Shown: positions 11,691 through 21,960, counted from the stretch's first letter. The stretch: 64,000 nt of DNA from Vesta saturnalis (GCA_036346205.1 JARFJB010001945.1:3858001-3922000); one strand, 5' to 3'. Translations and numbers: made by a program. The notes: generated by a model not told the origin, from the letters alone.

Positions 11691-12252
11691 GGGAGATGTT
11701 ATTTAAGATGGCTGCGACTGAAGAGGGTTTAGGGCAGTCCTGTTAGGGATGTCGAAGTGACAAGGCTCTTGTTTGAGGCGCTGCCGCGCACACGAAGATT
11801 TGTTGGTTTGGAGGTAGTGAACTATTTTACGCCCGGTTAAGTGAAGTATACCGTGGAATTCTTTCTGTTACCCTTGGATTGGAGGATAATTTTATAACTT
11901 CGTGTCTCCCAGATTGCCCTCTCATATCGGTGTCGCGCAGCGACAATTTCCCGTCAGGAATGGTTTCAGTGTTGAATAAGTGCCGGTCCTTGATTCCTTC
12001 TGGAGTTCCATCGCATCCTCTGTGCGGATCAATAGTAATACAGTTCAGGTTTTGGTTTTTTGACTGCTTCATGAGTACAGCTGACTCGTTAACAAATAAT
12101 TCGCTGTAAATAAACAGCTTTTCGTTCTTTTAAAAATAATAAGTGTTAGTCGGAACTTGTATATAGTTAAAGTAAGGTAAACGAATAATGTGGAAGTGTA
12201 AGTACTAGTGTAACGTGCAATCAATTGTAATATCAATCAAATCGCATTGGGA
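11691..12252 (+). promoter_or_regulatory. GC-richer stretch, possible 5' region of the exon at 12253
   Basis: Compared with its surroundings this stretch has more G+C and more CpG (for example gcgctgccgcgcacacg near 11779). It leads into a candidate first exon. ORFs on both strands at 11827-12109 overlap each other and match nothing I know. A promoter role is inferred only from composition and position. Confidence 0.25.
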
Positions 12253-12380
12253 ATGGAAGTATTTAGGAGTGGCAGTTCGAGCGCAATTTCTACTTCGGTT
12301 CTATTGCCGAGGCCGCCGCTGGGGTCATTCTCTAAGTTCCCCAGGTATTTTTATAACAAAGGGGCCGTTCCAAAGCTAAG
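12253..12380 (+). CDS. Candidate first coding exon of an unidentified host gene
   Basis: ATG at 12253 opens 42 codons (MEVFRSGSSSAISTS then a Pro/Leu-rich stretch and KFPRYFYNKG) and runs to a good splice donor, ctaag|gtaagc, at 12380/12381, ending in codon phase 2. The upstream in-frame stop at 12211-12213 supports this start. Codon content is more GC-rich than the flanks. The Polinton at 12488 would then lie in the first intron. I do not recognise the protein and no second exon can be pointed to, so this remains a candidate. Confidence 0.33.
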
Positions 12381-12487
12381 GTAAGCATTTTGTGCAAATT
12401 TTTTTTTCTATGGTTGACAAAGTCTAATAAATTATTGTGAGTATTGTATTTTTTTGTTGTATGTACAAACGATAGTAGTCATACAGG

Positions 12488-13230
12488 AGGGGGGGGGGGT
12501 CTAATCCACTTTGTATAGGATTTACATTACAAGATCAAGTGACTTTTATCGTCGTGCACATACGCGGTCCTCGCTTCAAGGTCACTCGTCCTCTCAAGGT
12601 CAAATTGGAAAGCTAAAAATAGAAGTTTCAAAAGTAATCATGATTTTTTTATGATGTTGGCAAGGTCAAAATTGGAAAGGTAGAAATAGAAATTGCAAAA
12701 GTAATCATTATATTCTTATGGTGTATAGGTCAAAATTGGAAAGCTAGAAATAGAAATTGCAAAATTAATCAAGATATTCTTATGGTGTTGTCAAGGTCAA
12801 AATTGGAAAGGTAAGAATAGAAATGGCAATAGTAATCATTATAGTCTTATTGGTGTCAAGACCAAAATTGGAAAGCTAAAAATAGAAATTGCAAAAGGAA
12901 TCATTATATTCTTATGGTGTTGTCAAGGTCAACGTTGGAAAGCTAAAAATAGAAATTGCAAAAGTAATCATTATATTCTTATGGCGTCATATTACATTTC
13001 TTACAAATCTAAAAATATAATTTTCAAGGTCAAAGATTATTGACCTGCAGTGGTATCATATTACATTTCTTAGAAATCTAAAATTTTTTAAGATCACAGG
13101 AAACGAGAAGAGGGCTAGGTTGTTGTATGTGCTAATAAGTAGATCAAGGTCAATAGTCTAAACTAAAAGTAGCTCAAGGTGGGTATTTAACAAGTTGCGA
13201 TAAATACTCAAGGACACAACTGCATCGAGC
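12488..13230 (+). repeat. Left terminal inverted repeat with about six 65-bp sub-repeats
   Basis: The reverse complement pairs with 22440-22871. It contains successive units of aaattggaaagctaaaaatag plus attgcaaaagtaatcattat at about 12602, 12668, 12731, 12799, 12863 and 12932. The inner end, ggtgggtatttaacaagt...tactcaaggacac, matches the right TIR at about 22465-22510. Confidence 0.9.
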
Positions 13231-13697
13231 TGTGTGTGTGCGTGCGTGCGTGCATATATGCGTGCGTACGTGCGCGCGCGCGTTTGTGTATGTATCAGTG
13301 TGTGTCGGTGTGTGTGTGCGTGTATGTGTGTGTGTGTGTGTCGGTGTGTGTGCGTGTGTGTGTGTGTCGGTGTCGATGTGTGTGTCGGTGTCGGTGTGTG
13401 TGTATGTGTGTGTGCGTGTGTGAGTGTGTGTGTCGGTTTATGTGTTGTGTGTGTATGTGTGTGTGTGTGGTGGGTCTGTGTGGTGTGTGTGGTATGCGTG
13501 GTGTGTGTGATGTGTGTGTGATGTGTGTGTGGTGTGTGTGTGTGGTGTGTGTGGTGTCTGATGTGTGTGGTGGGTGTGGTATGTGGTGTGGTGTGGTGTG
13601 TGTGCGGGTGCGTGGGTGCGTGCGTGGGTGCGTGCGAGCGTGTGTGTACGCGTGTGTTTGTATGCGCGTGTGTGCATGCGTGCGTGCGTGCGTGCGT
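13231..13697. repeat. GT-rich microsatellite expansion inside Polinton copy 2
   Basis: A 467-bp mosaic of GT, GTGC, TCGGTG and GTGGTGT units. It begins exactly where the right TIR has only gagctgtgtgtgttgag (about 22446 on the minus strand) and ends directly in gene A coding sequence. Overlapping ORFs of Cys/Val or His/Thr repeats on both strands are artefacts of the repeat. Confidence 0.95.
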
Positions 13698-14449
13698 AAA
13701 AATGAAGAGAAACCAGATGAAGGTTATTCTTCTCCTAACACTGACAGGTCTCAACATACGGATGAAGTGTATAAACAAGCGCTTAATGAATACTTAATCG
13801 ATTGTACTCATTATAAACCATCGAACGATACTCATCATCAAAACATATGGAAATTGGATACAGTACACACCTCAATCTTGCACCAGTAGTGCGTATGGGG
13901 TGTGGAAACTGTGATCAAGGCAATAATGTAATGTTGGATAGGAAGGAATGGAATGAGCTTCTAAGATGGCATTCGTATGCAAAATTTTTCCGATCCCAAG
14001 AAATTGAAAACAAAATTGTTTGGTCAAATTTAAACGAAGATGAGGATATAATCTATGATCAATATTATGAATCCCTATCTAGCAATCTTGGTATTGATTG
14101 CAATTGGGAATTAATTAAAGGATATGACAGAATCTTGAAAACTGTTACGATAGAAAACTACAAGAGTTGTTCCTGCAAATTCAACACCCATAACACAGAA
14201 GAACTATTCAATTTAAAGGATATAATAAGCTATAGATTGGAATTTCTTGAATCTTACAATCTGGTGTGTTTTTATGAAAAGTGCCTACAAGTTGTTGACT
14301 ACCGTCGTTTTCGTGAGAAAGAATTCCGTGGTAGCGACATTTATAAAGACATTATAAATGCCAAGTATAATATTAATTCACATAGCACTGTATGTTTAAT
14401 GGAAATATTGTATTATCGTTCTGCTTATCTAATGTATAGCATTTACTAA
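13698..14449 (+). pseudogene. Uncharacterised Maverick-associated protein, gene A (copy 2)
   Basis: Coding sequence resumes after the microsatellite at KNEEKPDEGYSS, equivalent to residues about 53-64 of copy 1, so the N-terminus is lost. A frameshift lies near 13845; from ATG 13847 an open frame of 200 codons runs to the stop at 14447-14449 (MEIGYSTHLNLAPVVRMGC...LMYSIY). The frame stays open here while most neighbours are broken. It is rich in Tyr, Asn and acidic residues, with scattered Cys. I know no function; proteins with the YSTHLNLAP block occur in insect Maverick elements. Confidence 0.7.
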
Positions 14450-14517
14450 ATAAAGGAATAACTATGATTTGTTTTGATTTAGGTATAAATACCCTGCCTT
14501 ATCCATGTAGTTAAATA

Positions 14518-14835
14518 ATGTTAGGTAGAAAGCGGAAGTGCAGGTGGTGGTGGTTTAGTGAATACTCTAATCAATAAACTTCCGTTTGAATTGCATTTAC
14601 CTGATTACCAGTATTGCGGTCCTGGTAGAAAATGAGAGAAACGACTCTCACGCAGTGATCCCGGTATTAATCAGTTAGATGCCCAGTGCAAACTTCATGA
14701 TATCAGTTACAGAGATTACCGAGATTTAGAAAGTAGACATTAAGCAGATAAAATTTTGCAAAAAAAGCTTGAGGGCGCTTTAAATCATCAGACGCAAGGT
14801 TAGGTGAACGAAATGCAGCTTAGCAGTCAGTACCA
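14518..14835 (+). pseudogene. Phospholipase A2-like domain protein (Polinton copy 2)
   Basis: The start ATG at 14518 is followed, after a frameshift, by a Gly-rich linker and KLPFELHLPDYQYCGPG, the calcium-binding-loop region of PLA2-like domains. The active-site block QCKLHDISYRDYRDLESRH follows in another frame at about 14685-14740. In-frame stops occur after CGPGRK and after ESRH. The domain is known from parvovirus VP1, adintoviruses and Polintons, and is placed just ahead of the pX-like segment as usual. Not functional as written. Confidence 0.75.
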
Positions 14836-14837
14836 TC

Positions 14838-15290
14838 ATGAAAGCAAAGAGAAAATTAGGAATGGGGTGTAAACGTCAATCCAATCTGAAGAAGAAAAAG
14901 AAGAATGGGAGAAATTTACGAAAAACAATAGCTAAAAAAATTAAACCTAACGGAAATTTCACAGACACAATAGTCATCCCTTACAGCGGCAAAACGTGTG
15001 GTAAAAAGTTTAGGAGGAAAGAAAAGCATTAAAGTTCCTAGAGTAATTCCCATACCTAAACAACGTGGATTTTTACCATTTCTTATTCCGTTATTCGCTG
15101 GATTATCAGCAATCAGTGCATTAGCTGGCGGTGCATCGGTAATTGGTAAAAAGCAGTGAATGAAGCTAAATGCTAAAAAATTGCAAGAAGAGACATCGCG
15201 CCATAATCTTAAGCTGGAATCAATCGCTATAGGCATCATTATAGGTGGCTGTGCATTTTATCTAGAACCATATAAATCTGGTGGTGGTGT
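14838..15290 (+). pseudogene. pX-like basic/hydrophobic protein (Polinton copy 2)
   Basis: ATG 14838 begins a strongly basic segment (MKAKRKLGMG, then Lys runs). A frameshift near 15010 moves to the frame with KVPRVIPIP and the hydrophobic stretch FLIPLFAGLSAISALAGG at about 15077-15130. A stop near 15157 separates this from AKKLQEETSRHN and LEPYKSGGG, which lead into the protease. The basic-then-hydrophobic layout resembles adenovirus pX-like proteins described in Polinton relatives, where condensing DNA or disturbing membranes has been proposed. Confidence 0.65.
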
Positions 15291-15616
15291 ATTGTATAAT
15301 AGATTACCCGAAAGACCGTTAACAGATATTGATTTAAAGAAATACACCAAAAATGTACCCCACTTTAGGGATAGAGATAGCATGCCTAAATTACCACGGA
15401 AAGATGAATCCGGAATTATTAACTTAGTGGGCAGGTACACATTGGGTTTGCTACAAAAAGCGTGGTAAAAATTACGATAGTTTCGGTAATGTTCCACCAC
15501 CAATCGAAGTGATTAACTACTTTCGGGGACGTAAAACTTATTATAATTACAACCAAGATCAAGAATTTAATACAGTTATTTGCGGACACCTATGCCTGCA
15601 ATTTTTATATAAATAA
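15291..15616 (+). pseudogene. Adenain-like cysteine protease (Polinton copy 2)
   Basis: The region begins YNRLPERPLTDIDLKKYT and continues through FRDRDSMPKLP to ESGIINL at about 15420. There a small deletion and frameshift remove the catalytic His segment that copy 1 retains as GTHWVCY. Further on, KNYDSFGNVPPPIEVINYF (presumed catalytic Asp) and VICGHLCLQFLYK (catalytic Cys) lie in another frame, ending in TAA at 15614. The family cleaves capsid precursors. With the His block gone this copy cannot be active. Confidence 0.8.
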
Positions 15617-16150
15617 TCGATACAACATCAAGTTTTCTCAGTTATGTGTCGGTAACACAGCTAGATACAACTTCTATCCACCGCTAGAGCTAGATTTGAG
15701 GAAGAAATACGTTATAGGATTGGTCGAATTTTGTGGCTGCAACAGCATTCGAAACATTTACACAGGCAACGATAGATTTTATTTTAGAACAAATCGATCT
15801 CATTCGGAAGTAATTAATATTCCACTCGGTGCATATGAGTTAGATGAAATTAACGATTATCTAAAACCTATGATACCTACAGAAAATATTAGCATTAGAG
15901 CAAACAACAATACACTTAAATGTGAGATAAACATTTAAGATCGATTTTACTAAAGAGAATAGCATTGGTCGCATTAGATCTAAAAGAACATGGGTCTGAG
16001 AATTAAACAAGGAGCAATTCCATCATTCAAAAATTCATATAAAAGACATCATCCCTACAGTAATTGATTAATTAGCCATCAACCTTCATTGAAGTTAACA
16101 TCTGTAGAGAAAAACTTTTTAACGTCAATTGGTTTAAAAGTTCTCAGCGA
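15617..16150 (+). pseudogene. Penton-like minor capsid protein (Polinton copy 2)
   Basis: Coding similarity starts near 15620; the open part, ATG-less to KKYVIGLVEFCGCNSIRNIYTGNDRFYF..., covers 15696-15938 and includes INIPLGAYELDEINDYL and NNNTLKCEI. It continues out of frame as IDFTKENSIGR after a stop at 15936. A C-terminal part seems deleted, since SVEKNFLTSIGLKVL already appears at about 16100. This gene type sits between protease and MCP in arthropod Polintons and is considered the penton or minor capsid jelly-roll protein; the exact role is taken from the family. Confidence 0.6.
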
Positions 16151-16152
16151 CA

Positions 16153-17272
16153 ATGGCCGAATCATTAACCGTGTTTTAAAACGTACATTTTGATGATACT
16201 ATAATTAAACCGCATATTCACACTTATCTTCCCTATGGATCTTCCAAATATGGGCCTTCCGAAGAAATACGCATTTTAATTATGTGAAGATTTAATTACG
16301 GCTACGTACGATAGTTTTCTGTACATAGAAGATAAACTTCTGCTCAAAAAAGGAGATGAAGGAAAAGCATGCAACTTAACCAACAATTTTCCCAACTTTC
16401 TTTTCAAAGAAACTCGTTATGAGTTAGGCGGTCAAAGAGTGGATGTTTGCAGAAATCCAGGCATAACATCCGCACTTAAGGAGTATATTTCTTATACGGT
16501 AAACAAGAGCAAATCACTAAACCATTTGGGGTGGTCACCAAAGAACGAAAAACCATTACAAGTAGAATTCGATGCGGCAAATGGAAAAAATCTTTTACAG
16601 TATGCATACCATTAAATCACATATTTAGAATAATGGAGGATTATCGTCAAATTATCGTGAATATGCGTCAAGAGTTGATTTTAATTCGCTCTAGAAGCGA
16701 TACAAACTGCTGCTATGGTGAGGGTGATGCAGAAATAACCTTAAATAAAATTCAATGGAAAGTACCACACTTAACACTTGTTTAAAGGAATCAATAAGAA
16801 TTCTATTATTACTGTCCCATTTGGGCAATGGGAGTTATAGGAATTACCTGCTTTAAAATAAGCAACATCAGACCAATAGAAACGTCAACGCAACTGGAAA
16901 AACCGCGTTGGATAATTGTTGCATTCCAACAACTTAAAGTACATCTGAATTCTGAGTATTATCCATATGATCCAATGCATTTGAACTTCAGTACTAACCA
17001 ATACATACCCGCCTATCACAATTCTTTGAAATTCCGATGTGATTACTATGGTGAAGATGATAAAGATGCATTATTCGACTACACCGAATTCAAATCATGT
17101 CCAGTATTTGTAATGGGCTGCTCTAAACAAAATGAATCCTTAAAAAACTCCACAGTGGACATCAAATTGGACATGGAATCTCTTCGATAATGGAATCGTT
17201 GTCTATGATCTTGTTCTCCATGACGCTATTGTACAGTACGGCCCACTCACTGGAGAAGTGAAAAAGTTATAG
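16153..17272 (+). pseudogene. Major capsid protein, double-jelly-roll type (Polinton copy 2)
   Basis: ATG at 16153 (MAESLTVF, then a stop) begins a chain of fragments: HFDDTIIKPHIHTYLPYGS, YELGGQRVDVCRNPG, a stretch with RIMEDYRQIIVNMRQELILIRSRSD at 16600-16700 (given here only as its first and last parts in frame), WKVPHLTL, LEKPRWIIVAFQ and YYPYDPMHLNF, ending near YGPLTGEVKKL at 17272. At least four frameshifts or stops break the roughly 370-codon gene. Gene position between penton-like protein and ATPase, length and motifs fit the Polinton MCP, which forms the icosahedral shell in related viruses. Confidence 0.8.
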
Positions 17273-17345
17273 TTATTGTAATATAGTTTAGTATATAAAT
17301 AAAGATGTAATTATTCGTTTAGTTTTATTTCATCCATCAGCAAAG

Positions 17346-18005
17346 ATGAAAGTAGTTGCTCAGAAACAAAAACTCCCGATTCAAAATCATGACGTTGATG
17401 AAAAGTCTATTACTTCAAAATATGGTGATTTACTTCCTAATAGTATACGCAGCATTATATGCGGTCCATCCAATTGCGGTAAAACAAACGCAATTATCAG
17501 TCTGCTTATCGAGAAAAATGGTTTGAAATTTAAGCATGTATACATATACTCTAAGTCATTCAATCAAAACAAGTACACATTTTTACAGGAAATCTTACTT
17601 CCAATGAAGGAGATAGGCTATTTTACCTTCAGTGACAATCAGGATGTGATTGACCCCAAGTCAAACTCTATTTTTATCTTCGATGATATCGATTGTAAAA
17701 AGCAAAATAACATAAGGGCATATTTTTCTATGGTAGGCATAACGTAATTGATTGTTTCTATTTGGGTCAAACTTACAGTAAAATTCCAAAGCAATTAATT
17801 CGTGACAATGCAAATCTAATTATATTACTTGAGCAAGATGAATTAAACCTAAAACATGTCCCACAAGTCCCACCATAAGCATGAAATTATTTCGGGACAT
17901 GTGTTCAAAGGGGCAGATCCGCTAGCTTTCATGGTCATAAACAAGGATGCTGAGGTTAATAATGGTCGCTATATGAAAAGATTTGATGAATATCTAATAC
18001 CTTAA
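17346..18005 (+). pseudogene. FtsK/HerA-type DNA packaging ATPase (Polinton copy 2)
   Basis: ATG 17346 opens a 133-codon frame with Walker A GPSNCGKT at residues 40-47 and Walker B FIFDD at 110-114. It ends at a frameshift near 17735. The rest follows in other frames: DCFYLGQTYSKIPKQLIRDN (the sensor-like LGQTYSKIP block), LIILLEQDELNLKHV and a tail ending MKRFDEYLIP with stop at about 18003-18005. A stop also lies at about 17875. The family pumps viral DNA into capsids. The ATP-binding motifs are intact but the gene is not. Confidence 0.88.
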
Positions 18006-18035
18006 ACTGCTCCGTTCAGTTGAGCTTTTCTGTGG

Positions 18036-18280
18036 GAAACGAATACCTGTTTTTGAGAAACAGGTACCGGTTTTGAGCTGTTTCGGCCTCTTTCCGGAAA
18101 ACAGGTACCTGTTTTTGACCAGTTTTTGAGCTGTTTTGAGCTGTTTCTGGAAAACAGGTACCTGTTTTGACCTGTTTAAGGTTTTTCGGTAGTTTAGTAG
18201 TAGTTACTGATCCGCTTTGATATTAACAGCTACCTGTTTAATGTAAACAGCTATCTGTTTGTAAACCGGTACCTGTTTTG
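18036..18280. repeat. Palindromic repeat cluster built on ggtacctgttt
   Basis: Between the ATPase and the DUF8207-type gene, two perfect 18-bp palindromes (aaaacaggtacctgtttt) occur at 18098-18115 and 18151-18168. Several partial copies lie around them (near 18043, 18059, 18172, 18231 and 18268), separated by ttttgagctgttt spacers. Confidence 0.9.
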
Positions 18281-18285
18281 CTACA

Positions 18286-19447
18286 ATGGATAACAAGGAG
18301 ATGATGTTAAAGAAAAAATTATTCAAGCTCGTAAAATAATACTACAGAAATACAACAGTCTTAAAACTGCATGGATTAATAATGAACGAAGATTTGAACA
18401 TACCTATAAGCCTCTAATAGAAGCTCTAACTGAAATAGTAAACAAAATCGATCCATCTAAAAAGGAGTCCATTGACATTAAACCCAAAAAACTACACCTG
18501 TTCATATTTCCAAGATAACATACTACTACCCCCATTAGCCTGCTAGTTCAAAAGATTCCGGTTGGTAAGGGTGTTACTGCTCCCACTAGTCCGCTAGCTC
18601 AAAGGACTGCTGATTTCACTGATGATAAGGGTGCTACTACCCCCACTAGCCCGCTATCTCAACTACCGTTTTTTCAAAGAAATCCTCCTCCAGGTCTTCG
18701 TACACCATCATTCTTAAATACATCTATCGTGGGAGAGATTAATACTGAGGAAGAAGAGGAAGAAGAACCACTTAGTGTCACAGATGATCCCCATAATGAA
18801 TCCATGTCAGAAGAATTTCTCCAGCAGTGCAATGAATTACCTCGTATATGTGTTGAACGTACTATGAGGGGTCATGAGTGAACTATTAATCATAAGTATG
18901 GAGTGCACTATGACATTAAAACAGGCAAATGGACAATTAGTAATACTCCCGTCACAATTAAAGGAGTTGATATTATTAAAGGTGTAACGTATAAAGGGAG
19001 TCGGAGTTTATATCATCTGCTTATTATCAGTGAACCCGATTTAAATCTAGTAAATTCAAACAATAGAAAAGATAGAAGTATTTTAGAAGCTACGAATGTT
19101 GTAAGGTGAGATTATGGTGAAGGTAGACAAATTCGGGGAAACCGCAGCAAAAAATATGAAAAAATAATCAAACCCTGCTATCATCATCACCCACAACTAA
19201 AGGAGGTGGAGCTATGTTTTTTAAGGAATTAACAAACATACCGATTGAATATAAGTATTGGAATGATATATTACTTCGCGATCTAGAGGTATTGTGGGCG
19301 GAAAAATTAGCGGGAAACACCCGTGTCGTAAATGATATAATATCAATTGTAGAAGAACTATACGAAGATGGATACATTGAAAGACCAAACAGCCGTTTTT
19401 TAAACAGTATAAATAAGAATGCATTGACATCGACATGTCACAACTAA
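18286..19447 (+). pseudogene. DUF8207-type Maverick protein (copy 2)
   Basis: ATG 18286 is followed out of frame by IIQARKIILQKYNSLKTAW and NERRFEHTYKPLIEALTEIV. Next comes a Thr/Pro/Ser region with two or three copies of KG.T.PTSPL.Q (about 18515-18660), an acidic run, and the DUF8207-like core YDIKTGKWTISNTPVTIKG...YKG (18906-19000) with LEATNV and RGNRSKKYEKIIKP. The C-terminal part, YKYWNDILLRDLEVLWAEK followed by DIISIVEELYEDGYIE, is open from 19214 to 19445. Several frameshifts and stops occur. Proteins with this layout are common in insect Mavericks; their function is unknown to me. Confidence 0.7.
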
Positions 19448-19448
19448 A

Positions 19449-19751
19449 ATGCCCTTTGACAAATTTGGACGTTCGCATGTCCAGTATCAATTCAAGAAAT
19501 TAACCCCTCAGTTTAAACTGATCGAGGATAATCAATTTGATATCGAGATTAAGAGACTCAGCAATGTTGCCAATCCCATAGATCCTCAAGATGTCATCAC
19601 TAAGCAATACTATTTACCAACCAGGTTCAATTTGGCTGGAAATCGTTTGACACAATCGGTGGACCCGGATGAAGATGGTGATGCTATAAGTAAAGGATAT
19701 CTTGATTTTTGCCTGCAAGCAGTTCGTTAAGCTGTTAAAAGAAACTATAAC

Positions 19752-19790
<39 letters not shown>

Positions 19791-19850
19791 GTGTTGGAGC
19801 AAAAACTGCATCAACTTAAAGAAATTGTGGATAAATTAGTGTCATGTCAA
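19449..19850 (+). pseudogene. Small Maverick ORF, possibly fibre-like, with coiled-coil end
   Basis: ATG 19449 gives 93 codons (MPFDKFGRSHVQYQF...RLSNVANPIDPQDVITKQYYL...) to a stop near 19730. Segments like RLSNVA.P.D..DVI resemble the neck of phage and virus fibre proteins, and similar ORFs precede the integrase in insect Mavericks; this is inference. After the stop a TA microsatellite (19755-19785) separates it from LEQKLHQLKEIVDKLVS, a likely coiled coil that may have been its C-terminus. Confidence 0.5.
19755..19791. repeat. (TA)n microsatellite
   Basis: A TA run with one interruption, lying inside the broken fibre-like gene region. Confidence 0.9.
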
Positions 19851-20716
19851 AATTACAACTCTTCAATGAATTGTACAAACCTGCAAGAAAATATTTTAAA
19901 CGAAGGCGAACAATAATTAATGGGTTTGATGACCTGTAGCAAGCGGATTTGGCGGAAAGTAACGCATATGCCAAACAAAATAAGGGCTATAAATATATAT
20001 TAGTGGTTATTGACTGTTTTTCAAAATACTTGTCGATCAAAGGATTAAAAACGAAAACGGGAATAGAACTTGCCGAGACTATGCAAACAATCTTCAAACA
20101 AGGTCGAAAACATAAAAATTTGCAGAGAGGTGCAGGGAAAGAATTCTACAATGAGCATCTTGCTAAACTAATGCAGCGTTATGGAGTAAACCATTACTGC
20201 ACCTATATCACAAAGAAGGCTGCGATTGCGGTGCTCTATATAAGTCATTCAGCGTACAAGGTAAATACAAATGGATTGATACAATTGATAACATAACGAT
20301 GGATTATAACAATCGTAAGCATAGAACTACCGGAATGAAGCCCAAAGATGTCGGTAATCTTACAGAACTAGAGGCTTACACTCACATAAAAATATTCGAT
20401 AGGAATCGTTATTCTGTGGGTGACATAGTAAGAATCAGTAAATTTAAAAGTATTTTTGCCAAAGGACACACATCCAATTGGTCTAGTGAACTATTTAAAA
20501 TTGTGAAAGTTCGCATTACTAACCCCACTACGTACATGCTGGAAGACATGAAAGGAAAACCCGTACTGGGAGGGTTTTATGAACATGAATTACAGAAAAC
20601 GAAGTATCGCGATGTGTACGTGGTGGAAAAAGTGCTTCGCTCCAAGAATAGTTATTCGTAAAGTGGTGGGGATTGGTTGAACGATCATGGATCAATAAGG
20701 ATCATATTGCTTTATA
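19844..20716 (+). pseudogene. Polinton rve integrase with chromodomain-like tail
   Basis: ATG 19844 gives MSKLQLFNELYKPARKYFKR, and a TAG at 19937 replaces what is usually Trp just before QADL (first catalytic Asp). The rve core continues as GYKYILVVIDCFSKYL. The second catalytic Asp is missing (the site reads RGAGKEFYNEHL), and the third region (usually containing Glu) is frameshifted and deleted near 20225-20290. The C-terminal part DYNNRKHRTTGMKPKDV, DIVRISKFKSIFAKG and GGFYEHELQKTKYRDVYVVEK is open at 20299-20661. A shifted frame to about 20716 encodes a short chromodomain-like end (ERSWINKDHI). Inactive. Confidence 0.88.
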
Positions 20717-21652
20717 ACAGTTAACTTGTAATTTGTGAAAAAAACATCAGGTTGGAAACGTGATGCGCTCCTGAATTTTTTTAATTTGCGCCTAATTCTT
20801 ACTTTAAAAAAATTTTTTTCAACACGATTGTTTTATAGGTGGCAATTTCATGTTTAAATTTATCAAAATATAAAAAAATGCACCTTAAATTAGCCAATTC
20901 AATTTTGAAACAACAAACAGCACTTGTAAAATACAATTTTTTGTACTTACATAAGTTCAAAAGAAACACATACAGACATGAATGTTACTGAAGCATTTAA
21001 TTTTGACTAGGACTCCAAATTTTCAAGATTTTTTAATGAATCTACGCATAGTGAACTGCTGGCATCAAAAGTTATAGGTTAACGAACGCACATTGCATGC
21101 AGTTTTGATCATCATCATTTTTTACGTTATAATTGAATGAATTAAGCTTGTAATAAAAAAATTATCTATCAAACTCGAGCGTATTATTAGTGGTTGAATA
21201 TCATCTCACTCGAACAATTATACCCCCTTTCAGTCAGACACATGCAAGTAAGTTTCTATATACTGTAACTATTTAGCGTTTTTTTGTCAAAATAAAAACA
21301 CGCACTCACACACACACACACAATTTGTAAAAAGCATTTCAAAATTGATTGAGTTTGGGGGGGAGAAAATACCTGAATTTTGTTTATAGAAACACATACG
21401 TGTACATACGCTTATATGAAAGTCTATTTATAGTGGTCGCTTCCATTTTCTTATATTACTCAGCATTTAATTAGAATAAAAAACACTTGGTAAATTACAT
21501 CATAATTTTATAAACAATAAAAAAAATGAATAATCTTATTTGGCATTGTACAAACATATCAGTACATGTAAATGCACTTTTATTAGTTTAATGAAGTTAC
21601 TCTGTTTTTTTATCGTAACACACTAAGTTGTTACTCAAAAATTGTGATTTTT

Positions 21653-21721
<69 letters not shown>

Positions 21722-21960
21722 GTATATATTTAGCAAAATGTACCACTATCAAATATTTTTTGCATTATACCTTTCTGTAATTTTTTTGTTTAGGCAACAC
21801 TACTATCACTACTGTATTTCTTTTTATTTAAAGTTGCATGTATATAATTACACATCATCATTAAATATTAAACAAAATAATTTATTTACTCTTTAAAAGC
21901 GTCTTTCTTTTAAGTTTCACTTTTTCCATTCATACTATCCATTTTCTAGATTTAAAATAT
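20717..21960. other. Polinton interior with no gene; microsatellites
   Basis: AT-rich sequence where other Polintons would carry more genes. I see no PolB motifs on either strand. A (CA)n run is at about 21306-21322 and a (TA)n run at 21655-21718; the 81-codon ORF over the latter is an artefact. Confidence 0.7.
21655..21718. repeat. (TA)n microsatellite
   Basis: About 32 uninterrupted TA units. Confidence 0.97.

Noticed and set aside
11827..12109. Overlapping ORFs on both strands as a gene
   Set aside because: Neither product is recognisable, and the frames are mutually overlapping in a GC-richer patch where stops are rarer.
13158..13889. Long ORFs rich in His/Thr (minus) or Cys/Val (plus)
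   Set aside because: They are translations of the GT-rich microsatellite; only the last part, after 13697, belongs to a real (broken) gene.
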